The position numbers were made by a program, and so were the translations under genes. 47,409 nucleotides of DNA from CAYLYU01 sp964501925 (GTDB lineage: Bacteria; Pseudomonadota; Zetaproteobacteria; Mariprofundales; Mariprofundaceae), in the NCBI GenBank assembly GCA_964501925.1, contig CAZCTM010000014.1:1-47409 (forward strand). The letters run 5' to 3'. The notes beneath the pieces were generated by a model. It ran no database searches, had not been told where the DNA came from, and saw only the letters and a program-made list of their open reading frames with translations. Below, piece after piece: positions 34,551-42,498 of this stretch. Position 1 is the first letter of the stretch. Each line of letters starts with the position of its first letter.

Positions 34551-35525
34551 TTAACCGAACCCGAGGAGGGGCAGTTGTTGCCGGGATATGCCAAGGAATT
34601 CCAGCTCGTCAAACAAGTGCTTGCGTGTCAAAGGAATCTCACCCAGAAATCGGGCCTTGCCATCCCGGTAGGCCAGGCGGGCAAAGATGCCGATGGCCTT
34701 GATGTGCCGCTGCAGGGCGGTAAGACGGAGAGCATGGTGCCACACCGCAAACCCGGAAAAGTGGTCGGCCAGGGAGGTCGGGAGTTCCTTGTAGAACAAC
34801 CGGCTCCAGTAACGCCGTTCGGACTCGGGATAATTCTGATAGCAATCGTAGAGAAGCGAGGCAAGGTCATAAGTGACCGGACCCGTCACGGCGTCCTGAA
34901 AGTCAATCACACCAAGAGGCAGACCACCGCCGGGAAGCATGAGATTGCGGCTGTGATAATCAAGATGAACCGGAACCTTGGGCAACCGGACGATCTTTTC
35001 CAGATGAGGCAGAAGTATCCCATAAAATGACCTGCGCTCGGTTTCGGAAGGGGTATGCTCGGCCACCTTCGGAAGGTACCAGTCCAGATAGAGGTCGCAC
35101 TCACGGCGTATGCGTGCCATATCGAATACGGGCAGGGAGATGTCTGCCGGTGGGCGGGACTGAAGGAGATGAAGTTGCCTGAAAGCATCCTCCAGCAGGG
35201 CGTCCGGTTTGTTTCCGTCTTCAAGCCAGGCTGCCCAGGTCATATCGCCGAAATCCTCCAGCAGCACAAAGCCTTTCTCAACATCAGCAGCCATCAGCCC
35301 GGGAACTCCTAGGCCAGCCTCTGCCATCCATTTCCTTACATCCAGAAAGGTTTGCACCTTCCTGCCCGATTGCGGGTCATCCATAAGCACCCATGAAACA
35401 TCCCCCGCACGCACCCGGAAGTAGGAACGGGACGAGGCATCCCCTGCCAGGGGGAGCACCTCGATCTGTTCGCCCAGAATGCCGGCAAGCCAGCGGAAGC
35501 GGGCCAGCCCGCGTTTATTCCCCAC
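34551..35525 (-). CDS. amgK: AmgK-like anomeric amino-sugar kinase
   Basis: This 324-residue aminoglycoside-phosphotransferase-fold kinase has LAGDASSRSYFRV near the N terminus, FVLLEDFGD, the Brenner motif HLDYHSRNLM and the metal motif GVIDFQDAVTGPVTYDLASLLYD. These match AmgK, which phosphorylates N-acetylmuramic acid and N-acetylglucosamine at C1 in peptidoglycan recycling. The partner nucleotidyltransferase murU, usually next door, is absent; trmB follows instead. The GTG start overlaps the end of the SPOR gene by 11 nt. Confidence 0.85.
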   Translation of the reverse strand: MGNKRGLARFRWLAGILGEQIEVLPLAGDASSRSYFRVRAGDVSWVLMDDPQSGRKVQTFLDVRKWMAEAGLGVPGLMAADVEKGFVLLEDFGDMTWAAWLEDGNKPDALLEDAFRQLHLLQSRPPADISLPVFDMARIRRECDLYLDWYLPKVAEHTPSETERRSFYGILLPHLEKIVRLPKVPVHLDYHSRNLMLPGGGLPLGVIDFQDAVTGPVTYDLASLLYDCYQNYPESERRYWSRLFYKELPTSLADHFSGFAVWHHALRLTALQRHIKAIGIFARLAYRDGKARFLGEIPLTRKHLFDELEFLGISRQQLPLLGFG

Positions 35526-36222
35526 CCAGAACGATTCCCATTTTGCTCAGTTTTTTTGCGATCAGAAGATTCGCATCCTCGGCACTGCTTCGACTCCTGT
35601 AAGGTCCCGCATAGACGCGATAGCGCCAGCCATGACCCCTGACCTGAACCTTTTTCACAAACGCACTCAAGCCCCAGTCATTCAGCTGTTTCTGCAGTCT
35701 GGCCGCGGCAGAAGCGCTCCCGAGGGACGCAACCTGGATACGGAAGCCTTTCCTGCCACTGTCCGGTTTCTTCTCTTTTATCTCCGGGGAGGCCTTCCCG
35801 GATCGGTTTTTTTTTGTCATCCGGGTTTCGGAGATTCCGGCAGGTTTTTCGGGAAAGGTCTGCACGGGTATGTCGGCAACCGGTGTCGGGGACACGGATT
35901 GCTCAGGCAGCTCGTGATAGAATGTCAGTTCTCCGACATCCGTGTCCGCCTCTTTCTCATCCTTTTGCTGCCTGCCGGATTTTTCCTTCATGGTCCGGAT
36001 CTCCCTCTGGAGTTGCTCGATCCGGGCCAGCAACTGGCTGCTCTCATCCCTTTTCTGAGCGGCATCAGGTATCGGGCGGGGTTTGTCCATCCAGTAACCA
36101 CCGGCAAAACCGAGCAGGGCGGATGCCAGCAAGGTGATTCCCATGAGAAGCACACGGCCAGGGTCGGGCTGACGGGTCTTCCGCCTCCTTCTGCCGGCGC
36201 TGACATAATCCTTCTTGGCCAT
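35515..36222 (-). CDS. SPOR-domain membrane protein, FtsN-like
   Basis: This 235-residue single-pass protein has a basic cytoplasmic start (MAKKDYVSAGRRRRKTRQPDPGR) and one helix (VLLMGITLLASALLGFAGGYW). A charged Pro/Lys/Glu-rich periplasmic stretch comes next, then a C-terminal SPOR domain (FRIQVASLGSASAAARLQKQL to YRVYAGPYRSRSSAEDA). SPOR domains bind denuded glycan strands at the division septum. Genes of this kind next to argS are often called FtsN-like. It begins 3 bases after the argS stop. Confidence 0.88.
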   Translation of the reverse strand: MAKKDYVSAGRRRRKTRQPDPGRVLLMGITLLASALLGFAGGYWMDKPRPIPDAAQKRDESSQLLARIEQLQREIRTMKEKSGRQQKDEKEADTDVGELTFYHELPEQSVSPTPVADIPVQTFPEKPAGISETRMTKKNRSGKASPEIKEKKPDSGRKGFRIQVASLGSASAAARLQKQLNDWGLSAFVKKVQVRGHGWRYRVYAGPYRSRSSAEDANLLIAKKLSKMGIVLGGE

Positions 36223-36224
36223 GA

Positions 36225-37928
36225 TTACATATGCTCAGGAGCGGAGGCACCAAGCAGACACAAGCCATTCCGCAACACCTGGCCAACGGCCTGAACAAGG
36301 ACCAGCCTCGCCTGGCAGAGTGACTTCTCAATCCCGATCACCCGGTGTTTGTGGTAGTAAGTGTGAAGGCTGGACGCAAGCTGCATGAGGAATGTGGCAA
36401 CACGATAAGGCTCCAGACGGCTGGATGCGATCTCAAGCACCTCCGGATACGCCAGGAGATGCCGGACCAGTTGCTGCTCATCCTCCGTGGACAAAAGGCT
36501 CACATCCACATCCCGCGGTTCTTCCAGCCGGATATTCTGCTCAGCCGCTTTCTGCAGAATGGAACAGACCCTGGCATGGGCATACTGTACGTAATAGACG
36601 GGGTTCTCATCGGACTGCTGTTTGGCGGTCTCCAGATCAAAGTCAAGCTGGCTCTCTGCCCGGCGTGTGAGGAAGTTGAAGCGGACGGCATCCCTGCCAA
36701 CCTCATCGACGACTTCCCTCAACGTCACGAAGGTTCCAGACCGCTTGGACATGCGAACAGGTTTGCCCTCCCGGGTTAGGTTGACCATCTGAACCAGAAC
36801 GACCTCCGGCTGATGCTTTCTGCCTGTCAGTGCCTCCATGGCCGCCTGGACACGCCGAACGTAACCACCATGATCAGCGCCCCACACGTCAACCTGGCGG
36901 TCAAAGCCACGCTCGTACTTGTCCATATGATAAGCGATGTCCGCGGCAAAATACGTGGGTTCGCCGTCCTTCTTGAACACCGGCCTGTCCACATCATCGC
37001 CGTACCTTGTCGTTCTGAACAGCCACTGCTCCACCGGCTGATAGCCAGTCATCTCCTTCCCCTTCGGGGGCGGAAGCACGCCCCTGTACACCAGGCCCTT
37101 TTCCTTAAGATGATCGATCAGGGCCTGCACGCGTCCGGACTCGTGCAGTTGCCGCTCCGAAAAGAAACGATCAAAGGTAATACCCAGGGAGGCCAGATCG
37201 TCCCGGATCACGTCCATCATGGCATCAATGGCCTCCCTGCCCAGCAGATCACGGCGTTCCTCCTCAGCCATGGCTGCCAGTTCTTCCACGTCATGATGTT
37301 TCATGATCTGCCGCGCCACATCAACGATGTATTCGCCCGGGTAAACCCCTTCCGGCAGCGTGACATGTTCTCCGTTCAGTTCACGCAGACGAAGCCACAC
37401 GGATTCCGCCAGCACATCGATCTGGGCCCCCGCGTCATTGATGTAATATTCCCGATGCACCTTCACACCGCGTGCCGCCAGAACGCTGGCGATGGCGTCG
37501 CCCACGACCGCTCCCCGTCCGTGACCCACGTGCATCGGGCCTGTCGGGTTGGCCGAGACGTATTCAACAATGGCACTCGGTCCATCCCCGGATGGCACGC
37601 ACCCGTAGGCCTCTCCCTGCTCAAGAATCCGGAAGATCACCTGTGCCTCGGATGCCTCGCGCAGGCGGATATTGATGAATCCCGGTGGAGCAATCTCGGT
37701 GGAAAGGACGGCAGGCGGCCAATCGGCCAGTTCAATCAGACGCTGTGCCACCTCATGTGGCCTCATCTTCAGCCGACCGGCCAGCGGCATGGCGACATTT
37801 GCGGCGTAATCACCATGTTCCTTCAATCTGGGGCGGGTTAAGACAACCCGCATCCCCTCCTCGATTCCATGCTCTGCCAGGATGGCCTCAACTGCAAGTT
37901 GCAGTGCTGCTTCAAGCTGTTGTTTCAC
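36225..37928 (-). CDS. argS: Arginyl-tRNA synthetase
   Basis: This class I synthetase charges tRNA(Arg). The 567-residue protein has an N-terminal Arg-S additional domain, PTGPMHVGHGRGAVVGDAIASVL (HVGH is the HIGH motif), PVRMSKRSGTFVTL as the KMSKS counterpart, and the DALR anticodon-binding domain at the end. The GTG start at 37928 is preceded by a near-perfect GGAGGTGAT. It lies between mutM and the SPOR gene, all on the minus strand. Confidence 0.96.
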   Translation of the reverse strand: MKQQLEAALQLAVEAILAEHGIEEGMRVVLTRPRLKEHGDYAANVAMPLAGRLKMRPHEVAQRLIELADWPPAVLSTEIAPPGFINIRLREASEAQVIFRILEQGEAYGCVPSGDGPSAIVEYVSANPTGPMHVGHGRGAVVGDAIASVLAARGVKVHREYYINDAGAQIDVLAESVWLRLRELNGEHVTLPEGVYPGEYIVDVARQIMKHHDVEELAAMAEEERRDLLGREAIDAMMDVIRDDLASLGITFDRFFSERQLHESGRVQALIDHLKEKGLVYRGVLPPPKGKEMTGYQPVEQWLFRTTRYGDDVDRPVFKKDGEPTYFAADIAYHMDKYERGFDRQVDVWGADHGGYVRRVQAAMEALTGRKHQPEVVLVQMVNLTREGKPVRMSKRSGTFVTLREVVDEVGRDAVRFNFLTRRAESQLDFDLETAKQQSDENPVYYVQYAHARVCSILQKAAEQNIRLEEPRDVDVSLLSTEDEQQLVRHLLAYPEVLEIASSRLEPYRVATFLMQLASSLHTYYHKHRVIGIEKSLCQARLVLVQAVGQVLRNGLCLLGASAPEHM

Positions 37929-37965
37929 ATCACCTCCAGAGAGCGGCGCATCCTACACAGATGGA

Positions 37966-38784
37966 TCAGTGCTGGCAGCCCGGACAATAAAAGCTGGCCC
38001 GACCTGCAATGAGCTTTCGCTGAATGCACCTCCCGCACCTTGTGCATGTCATTCCCTGCCGCCCGTAGACGGCAAGCTGCCTGGCGAAATAACCCGGCCT
38101 GCCATCAACGCGAACGAAATCGCTGACCGAACTTCCGCCGGCCCTGATGGCCTCGCCCAGCACCTTCCTGATGCTGATCGCCAGCTGATCCATGCGCCCG
38201 CGGCTGATGTTATTTGCCCTGCGCGCCGGATGAATCCCCGCCTGATGCAGCGCCTCCGATGCGTAAATGTTGCCCACACCGACAACCACCTGCCCATTCA
38301 TCAGCAAATTTTTGATCGCTGACCTGTGACGCCGACACTGCTGATGCAGGTAACGCCCATCAAACCCGTCCGACAGGGGCTCCATACCAAGATTCCGGAA
38401 CCAGGGGTGGCTCTGCCAGTTCTCGACATCCAGCAATCCGACATAGCCAAAGCGGCGTGCGTCGCAGTAACGCAGGCTCAGACTATCTTCCAGATCAAAA
38501 CGTACATGCTCGTGCCGAATCGACGGCTCCCGGACGGGAAGGACATGGAACCGGCCCGTCATGCCAAGATGCCAGGAGAGAAGCGCATCATCAAATCCAA
38601 AAAGGAGATATTTCGCCCGGCGTCTGATGTTCCTGAGTGTTTGCCCCACAAGAACTGCACGCAGGTTTGCCGGTATCGGATACCGGAGCGAAGCGCATCT
38701 GACGGAAACGGACGTCACTTTCCGACCGAGCACCAGGCTTTCCAGGCTCAGACGCACAACCTCTACCTCTGGAAGTTCCGGCAA
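37966..38784 (-). CDS. mutM: Formamidopyrimidine-DNA glycosylase
   Basis: MutM removes 8-oxoguanine and ring-opened purines and nicks the DNA. The protein begins MPELPEVEVVR, where Pro2 is the Schiff-base nucleophile and Glu3 assists. It continues with HLGMTGRFHV and the H2TH domain (VGVGNIYASEALHQAGIHP), and ends in a zinc finger with CTRC and CPGC pairs. At 272 residues it has the normal length. It is the first gene of the minus-strand block and is divergent from the double cNMP-fold gene. Confidence 0.96.
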   Translation of the reverse strand: MPELPEVEVVRLSLESLVLGRKVTSVSVRCASLRYPIPANLRAVLVGQTLRNIRRRAKYLLFGFDDALLSWHLGMTGRFHVLPVREPSIRHEHVRFDLEDSLSLRYCDARRFGYVGLLDVENWQSHPWFRNLGMEPLSDGFDGRYLHQQCRRHRSAIKNLLMNGQVVVGVGNIYASEALHQAGIHPARRANNISRGRMDQLAISIRKVLGEAIRAGGSSVSDFVRVDGRPGYFARQLAVYGRQGMTCTRCGRCIQRKLIAGRASFYCPGCQH

Positions 38785-38832
38785 TCACTTCTCCGCTCAG
38801 GCTCACGACATTGCAGATTCGGGTACGGCAGC

Positions 38833-38838
38833 CATAAT
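38833..38838 (+). promoter_or_regulatory. Possible -10 for the double cNMP-fold gene
   Basis: CATAAT matches five of six -10 bases. A TTGCAG lies 16 bases upstream as a poor -35. The start codon is ten bases downstream and an AGGA (38839-38842) lies between, so either the promoter or the Shine-Dalgarno is functional here, but hardly both. Confidence 0.3.
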
Positions 38839-38848
38839 AGGATCGCAT

Positions 38849-39715
38849 ATGAACGCACCCACTGGAGAGCATAACATCGAACTGGAACTGGGGCATTTCC
38901 CGGATCTGGCAACGCTCAAACCCGACAGTCTCAGGGAGCTGGCGGCCTGCGCACAAAACCTTGAGCTGGCCGCTGATGTGCCGGTTATCACGGAAGGCCA
39001 GCATCCCAAGGGACTCTATCTCGTCAAGTCCGGCAAACTTCTCGTCAGCAAGCGCCACAGCAATCAGGTCCATGAGGTGGGGACCATCTCAGCGGGCGAC
39101 ATCTTTGGCGAGACAGCCATTGCGCTGAATACTCTGGCAAATGCGGAGGTCCGGACGGTCAATCCCTGCGTGCTTGTCAAGATCCCTGTGGAACCGGTTC
39201 GTAAGCTGATCAGTGAGAACGAGGCATTCCGCGCTGCCCTGCTTCACCTTGCCGAACAGCGATCGGCTGCGAACGCGCTGGCCATCAATCCGGTTTTATC
39301 CAGGCTGCCTACCCCGATTCGGGACGTCCTGTTAAGCAATGCGGAATACATGCGTCTTGCCCCCGGCGAAACCCTGTTTGTGCAGGGGGACACGGATATT
39401 GACGCCATGTACCTGATCATTGAAGGCAAGGCGGAAACATCGTGCCAATCACCCCGCCAGCAGAAAAAAACACTGATCCTGGAGCGCCCCGGACCGGGCG
39501 ACCTTCTGGGTGATGCCGCCTCTGTTTCCGAGGGGAAACGGGCTGTCACAGTCACTGCCGTCACCGAATTACATCTCATGCTCATCGACATTCATGCCCC
39601 GGCAATCTGGGGCAGGAGGTTTCCCGATCTGAAGCAGGCGTCCGAAACCGATTTCAAGCGCAAGTGGGAGCGACTGAAAACCATCAGGGACCAGTCAAAG
39701 GACAACCACGGCTGA
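38849..39715 (+). CDS. Double cyclic-nucleotide-binding-fold protein
   Basis: From ATG 38849 (AGGA six bases before it) the protein has 288 residues and two Crp-like beta-rolls but no helix-turn-helix or kinase. The first shows VPVITEGQHPKGLYLVKSGKLLV and DIFGETAIALNTLANAEVRTV; the second shows ETLFVQGDTDIDAMYLIIEGKAE and DLLGDAASVSEGKRAVTVTAV. The first cassette keeps the Glu but has no Arg; the second has an Arg but Asp in place of Glu. This layout recalls regulatory subunits of cNMP-dependent proteins, but an output partner is not visible. The frame is open upstream to 38561, which overlaps mutM and is not credible. Confidence 0.82.
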   Translation: MNAPTGEHNIELELGHFPDLATLKPDSLRELAACAQNLELAADVPVITEGQHPKGLYLVKSGKLLVSKRHSNQVHEVGTISAGDIFGETAIALNTLANAEVRTVNPCVLVKIPVEPVRKLISENEAFRAALLHLAEQRSAANALAINPVLSRLPTPIRDVLLSNAEYMRLAPGETLFVQGDTDIDAMYLIIEGKAETSCQSPRQQKKTLILERPGPGDLLGDAASVSEGKRAVTVTAVTELHLMLIDIHAPAIWGRRFPDLKQASETDFKRKWERLKTIRDQSKDNHG

Positions 39716-39807
39716 AATCGCCTCCATCCCCCTGATCGGACCATGCCCTGAGCTTTCACAAATCCATTTCTGAATGGAAACTCCGGCCGGGGAAAGTGAT
39801 CCCGCGC

Positions 39808-39836
39808 TTCTGTAAACCTTCAATGGCTGGTATAAA
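39808..39836 (+). promoter_or_regulatory. Promoter with extended -10 for SPOR-ggt-folK
   Basis: TATAAA at 39831-39836 is preceded by TGG, giving an extended -10, and a poor -35 (TTCTGT, 39808-39813) lies 17 bases upstream. A start near 39843 would leave a leader of about 20 bases that contains GGAAGG just before ATG 39864. Confidence 0.5.
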
Positions 39837-39863
39837 TCGGAAATGGCACCAAAGGAAGGATGG

Positions 39864-40379
39864 ATGGCAAGCACGTCTGAATACAGGTTCATCCTGGCAG
39901 CTGCGGGAATCTGCATAATTGCCGTGATCGCTGCCCTGCTGTGGCCCGAATCCCCCCAAAGGGAAGCGACCACCGCGGATGAACCGCAAAAGGAAACCCT
40001 CTACGAGATTCCGCCCAGGCCTGCGCCTCTTCCCAAGGCGGATGAAAGCCGGACCCGGACCGCAGAAAAACCGGCGAAGCCGGCACCTCAAGCCGAAGAG
40101 ATCCAGACAAGACCTGTCAAATCGGTGAAACCGGCTCCCGCCATCAGCCCCCCTGTACAGGGTTTTTATGTCCAGGTGGGCTCCTTCAGGGATCCGGACC
40201 GGGCCCGTGCGCAAAAAGAGAAGCTGATCAGGGCCGGCTGGAATGTGAACGTCGTCCCCAAAGGCAAGGGCATGCATGCGGTCTGGGTCGGACCCTGGCC
40301 GTCACGCGCCAAAGCCAAGAAGATCAAGAAACGCCTCGCAACCGAACTCAAGCTGGAAGGATTCGTGATCAAAAAGTGA
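39864..40379 (+). CDS. Small SPOR-domain membrane protein
   Basis: This 171-residue protein starts MASTSEYRFILAAAGICII at ATG 39864, chosen because GGAAGG lies about five bases before it and a promoter ends just upstream; ATG 39843 is the other option. One membrane helix is followed by a Pro/Ala/Lys/Glu-rich periplasmic linker and a C-terminal SPOR domain (GFYVQVGSFRDPDRARAQKEKL to AVWVGPWPSRAKAKK). It should bind septal peptidoglycan. Its stop overlaps the start of the gamma-glutamyltransferase gene as GTGA. Confidence 0.85.
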   Translation: MASTSEYRFILAAAGICIIAVIAALLWPESPQREATTADEPQKETLYEIPPRPAPLPKADESRTRTAEKPAKPAPQAEEIQTRPVKSVKPAPAISPPVQGFYVQVGSFRDPDRARAQKEKLIRAGWNVNVVPKGKGMHAVWVGPWPSRAKAKKIKKRLATELKLEGFVIKK

Positions 40380-41962
40380 CGCCGGACATCAGGAAGGGAA
40401 TGGTCGCTGCGGGCCATCCGGCAACCGTGGAAGCAGGTGCCGAGATCCTGAAGGCAGGAGGCAACGCAGTCGATGGAGCGGTCGCGGCCATCTGTGCGGC
40501 CTTTATCTCGGAACCGGTGCTGACGGGACCGGCAGGTGGCGGCTTCCTGCTTTTGCGCGATCCACATGGCAGGTCGGCGCTGTACGACGGGTTTGCCCGA
40601 ATGCCAAGTCGCCATGCAAGGGAACCGGATCACCTGGACTTCCGGGAAATTCCCGTGGACTTCGGGAACACGGTACAAGGCTTCCATATTGGTCAGGCCT
40701 CGGTGGCAACACCCATGCTGATGGCCATGCTCTTCAAGGTGCAGGAAGAGCACGGACGCATCCCTGTTCTGGAAGTGCTGCAACCGGCAATATCCCTTGC
40801 GCGCGAGGGGGTTGTCCTCAACCGCCTGCAGGCATCCTTCCTCAAACTGCTTGAGCCCATCCTCACCAGCGGCACGGCCTGCCGCGATCTTTACGTCCCA
40901 AACGGCAAGCTGCCGGAGGAAGGGGATCGCTTCCGGAATCCGGACTGGGCCAACATCCTCGAAATGCTCGCACGGGATGGCATTGATGAGATGTACCGGG
41001 GGGATCTCGCCAAGGCCATCGTCAGGGCGTGCGCACCCGGTGGTCTTCTTGGGGAGGACGATCTTGCCGGCCAGCAGGTTCACATCCGCAAACCCCTGCA
41101 ACTGGATGCGGCGGGAGGCATCCTGCTGACCAATCCGCCCCCGTCTTCAGGGGGATGCCTGTTGGCCTTCAGCCTTCATCTGCTTGAAGCCATGCGAAAA
41201 CGGATGCCCCGAACCGGTTGGATCATCCTCCTGGCGGAAAGCCTGCGGGCGGCAAGCCGGGCCAGAAGCGATGGATTTGACCGGCAGATCCACCTTGCAG
41301 GTATCGAGGAGCGGTTTCTTTCCCCGGAGCGCCTTCGCCGGAGTCTTGAATCAGCCATGCACCGCTTGCAGCACGGGGGTTCCGGCAGCCTGCCAGAAGC
41401 CGAAAATCAGCATGGAAGCACAACCCATATCAGCGTGGTGGACAGAAACGGCTTTTCGGTCTCACTAACAACAAGCAACGGGGAAGGCTCCGGTGTTGTC
41501 GTGCCCGGCACGGGAATCCACCTCAACAACATGCTGGGAGAGGAAGACATCAACCCGCTTGGTTTTCATAAACTTCCCCCCGGAGAAACCCTGTCCTCAA
41601 TGATGGCTCCGAGCATCTTTATCCAGGACGGAAAGCCGGCCCTGATACTGGGAAGCGGAGGTTCGAATCGACTCAGGGGGGCAATCCTGCAGGTGTTCTG
41701 CAGGCATATTCTGGCCGGAGACGACATCGAGATGGCCGTACACGCGCCACGCATTCATAATGAAGACAGCGTCCTGGACTGTGAGCCCGGGGCGGTCGCA
41801 GAGGAGGAGCGGCCATGGTTGCGTAAAATTGGCTGGGAGCTGCGCGACTGGCCAGAAAAATCCGTATATTTTGGGGGGGTGCATGCGATCAGCATGGATG
41901 CCAGGGGTCAGCCCCATGGCGCGGGAGACCCGCGTCGCGGGGGATCGGTCGCATGGGCCTAG
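40376..41962 (+). CDS. ggt: Gamma-glutamyltransferase family protein
   Basis: This 528-residue Ntn-hydrolase would self-cleave before Thr349 (STTHISVVD) to give an active small subunit; that Thr is the nucleophile. AGGNAVDGAVAAICAAF and GPAGGGFLLL near the N terminus, and GSGVVVPGTGIHLNNMLGEEDINP and ILGSGGSNRL after the cut, are family motifs. The family hydrolyses or transfers the gamma-glutamyl group of glutathione. Classical GGT is periplasmic, but no signal peptide is present here, so it should work in the cytoplasm or on another gamma-glutamyl compound. It is translationally coupled to the SPOR gene (GTGA) and overlaps folK by 10 nt. Confidence 0.9.
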   Translation: MTPDIRKGMVAAGHPATVEAGAEILKAGGNAVDGAVAAICAAFISEPVLTGPAGGGFLLLRDPHGRSALYDGFARMPSRHAREPDHLDFREIPVDFGNTVQGFHIGQASVATPMLMAMLFKVQEEHGRIPVLEVLQPAISLAREGVVLNRLQASFLKLLEPILTSGTACRDLYVPNGKLPEEGDRFRNPDWANILEMLARDGIDEMYRGDLAKAIVRACAPGGLLGEDDLAGQQVHIRKPLQLDAAGGILLTNPPPSSGGCLLAFSLHLLEAMRKRMPRTGWIILLAESLRAASRARSDGFDRQIHLAGIEERFLSPERLRRSLESAMHRLQHGGSGSLPEAENQHGSTTHISVVDRNGFSVSLTTSNGEGSGVVVPGTGIHLNNMLGEEDINPLGFHKLPPGETLSSMMAPSIFIQDGKPALILGSGGSNRLRGAILQVFCRHILAGDDIEMAVHAPRIHNEDSVLDCEPGAVAEEERPWLRKIGWELRDWPEKSVYFGGVHAISMDARGQPHGAGDPRRGGSVAWA

Positions 41963-42450
41963 CCGTCATCGCCATGGGAGGAAACCTGGGGGATGTGCGA
42001 ACCGGGTTTGTTGCCGCGCGAGCCGATCTAGAGGCCCTGCAGGGGACCACCGCGATAGACTCCTCGGCCCTTTATCAGAGCAAGCCGCTTGGTCCGCCCG
42101 GACAGCCCGACTACCTTAACGCCGTGCTGCTGCTGAGAACGGACCGGGACCCGAAAGAACTGCTCTGCATCCTGCAGGGAATCGAACGCAAATACGGCCG
42201 GATTCGCGGGGAACGCTGGGCTGCTCGCACACTTGACCTGGACATGATCGCCTACGATGCCATCGTGCTTGATTCGGAGACGCTCATACTCCCCCATCCC
42301 AGGATGCATGAGCGCATGTTTGTCCTCCAGCCGATGTGCGATGTGTTGCCGGACTGGATCCATCCCAAACTGGGAAAATCGGCGCGGACGCTGCTGAATG
42401 AACTGGTCGCCTGCGGGAACAGGCCTCTGGATCCTGGAGAGAGCTGGTAG
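41953..42450 (+). CDS. folK: 2-amino-4-hydroxy-6-hydroxymethyldihydropteridine pyrophosphokinase
   Basis: FolK transfers pyrophosphate from ATP to the pterin in folate synthesis. The 165-residue protein has AMGGNLGDVRTGF at the start, YQSKPLGPPGQPDYLNAVLLL in the middle, the signature RWAARTLDLDMIAYD with the two Mg Asp residues, and LPHPRMHERMFVLQPMCDV near the end. It is the last gene of the SPOR-ggt-folK group and is convergent with gltD. folP and folB are not in the window. Confidence 0.95.
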   Translation: MGLAVIAMGGNLGDVRTGFVAARADLEALQGTTAIDSSALYQSKPLGPPGQPDYLNAVLLLRTDRDPKELLCILQGIERKYGRIRGERWAARTLDLDMIAYDAIVLDSETLILPHPRMHERMFVLQPMCDVLPDWIHPKLGKSARTLLNELVACGNRPLDPGESW

Positions 42451-42498
42451 GCGCCAACATCATCCTCATTCAATCATCAAGGATTCCACTTCAAAGCC

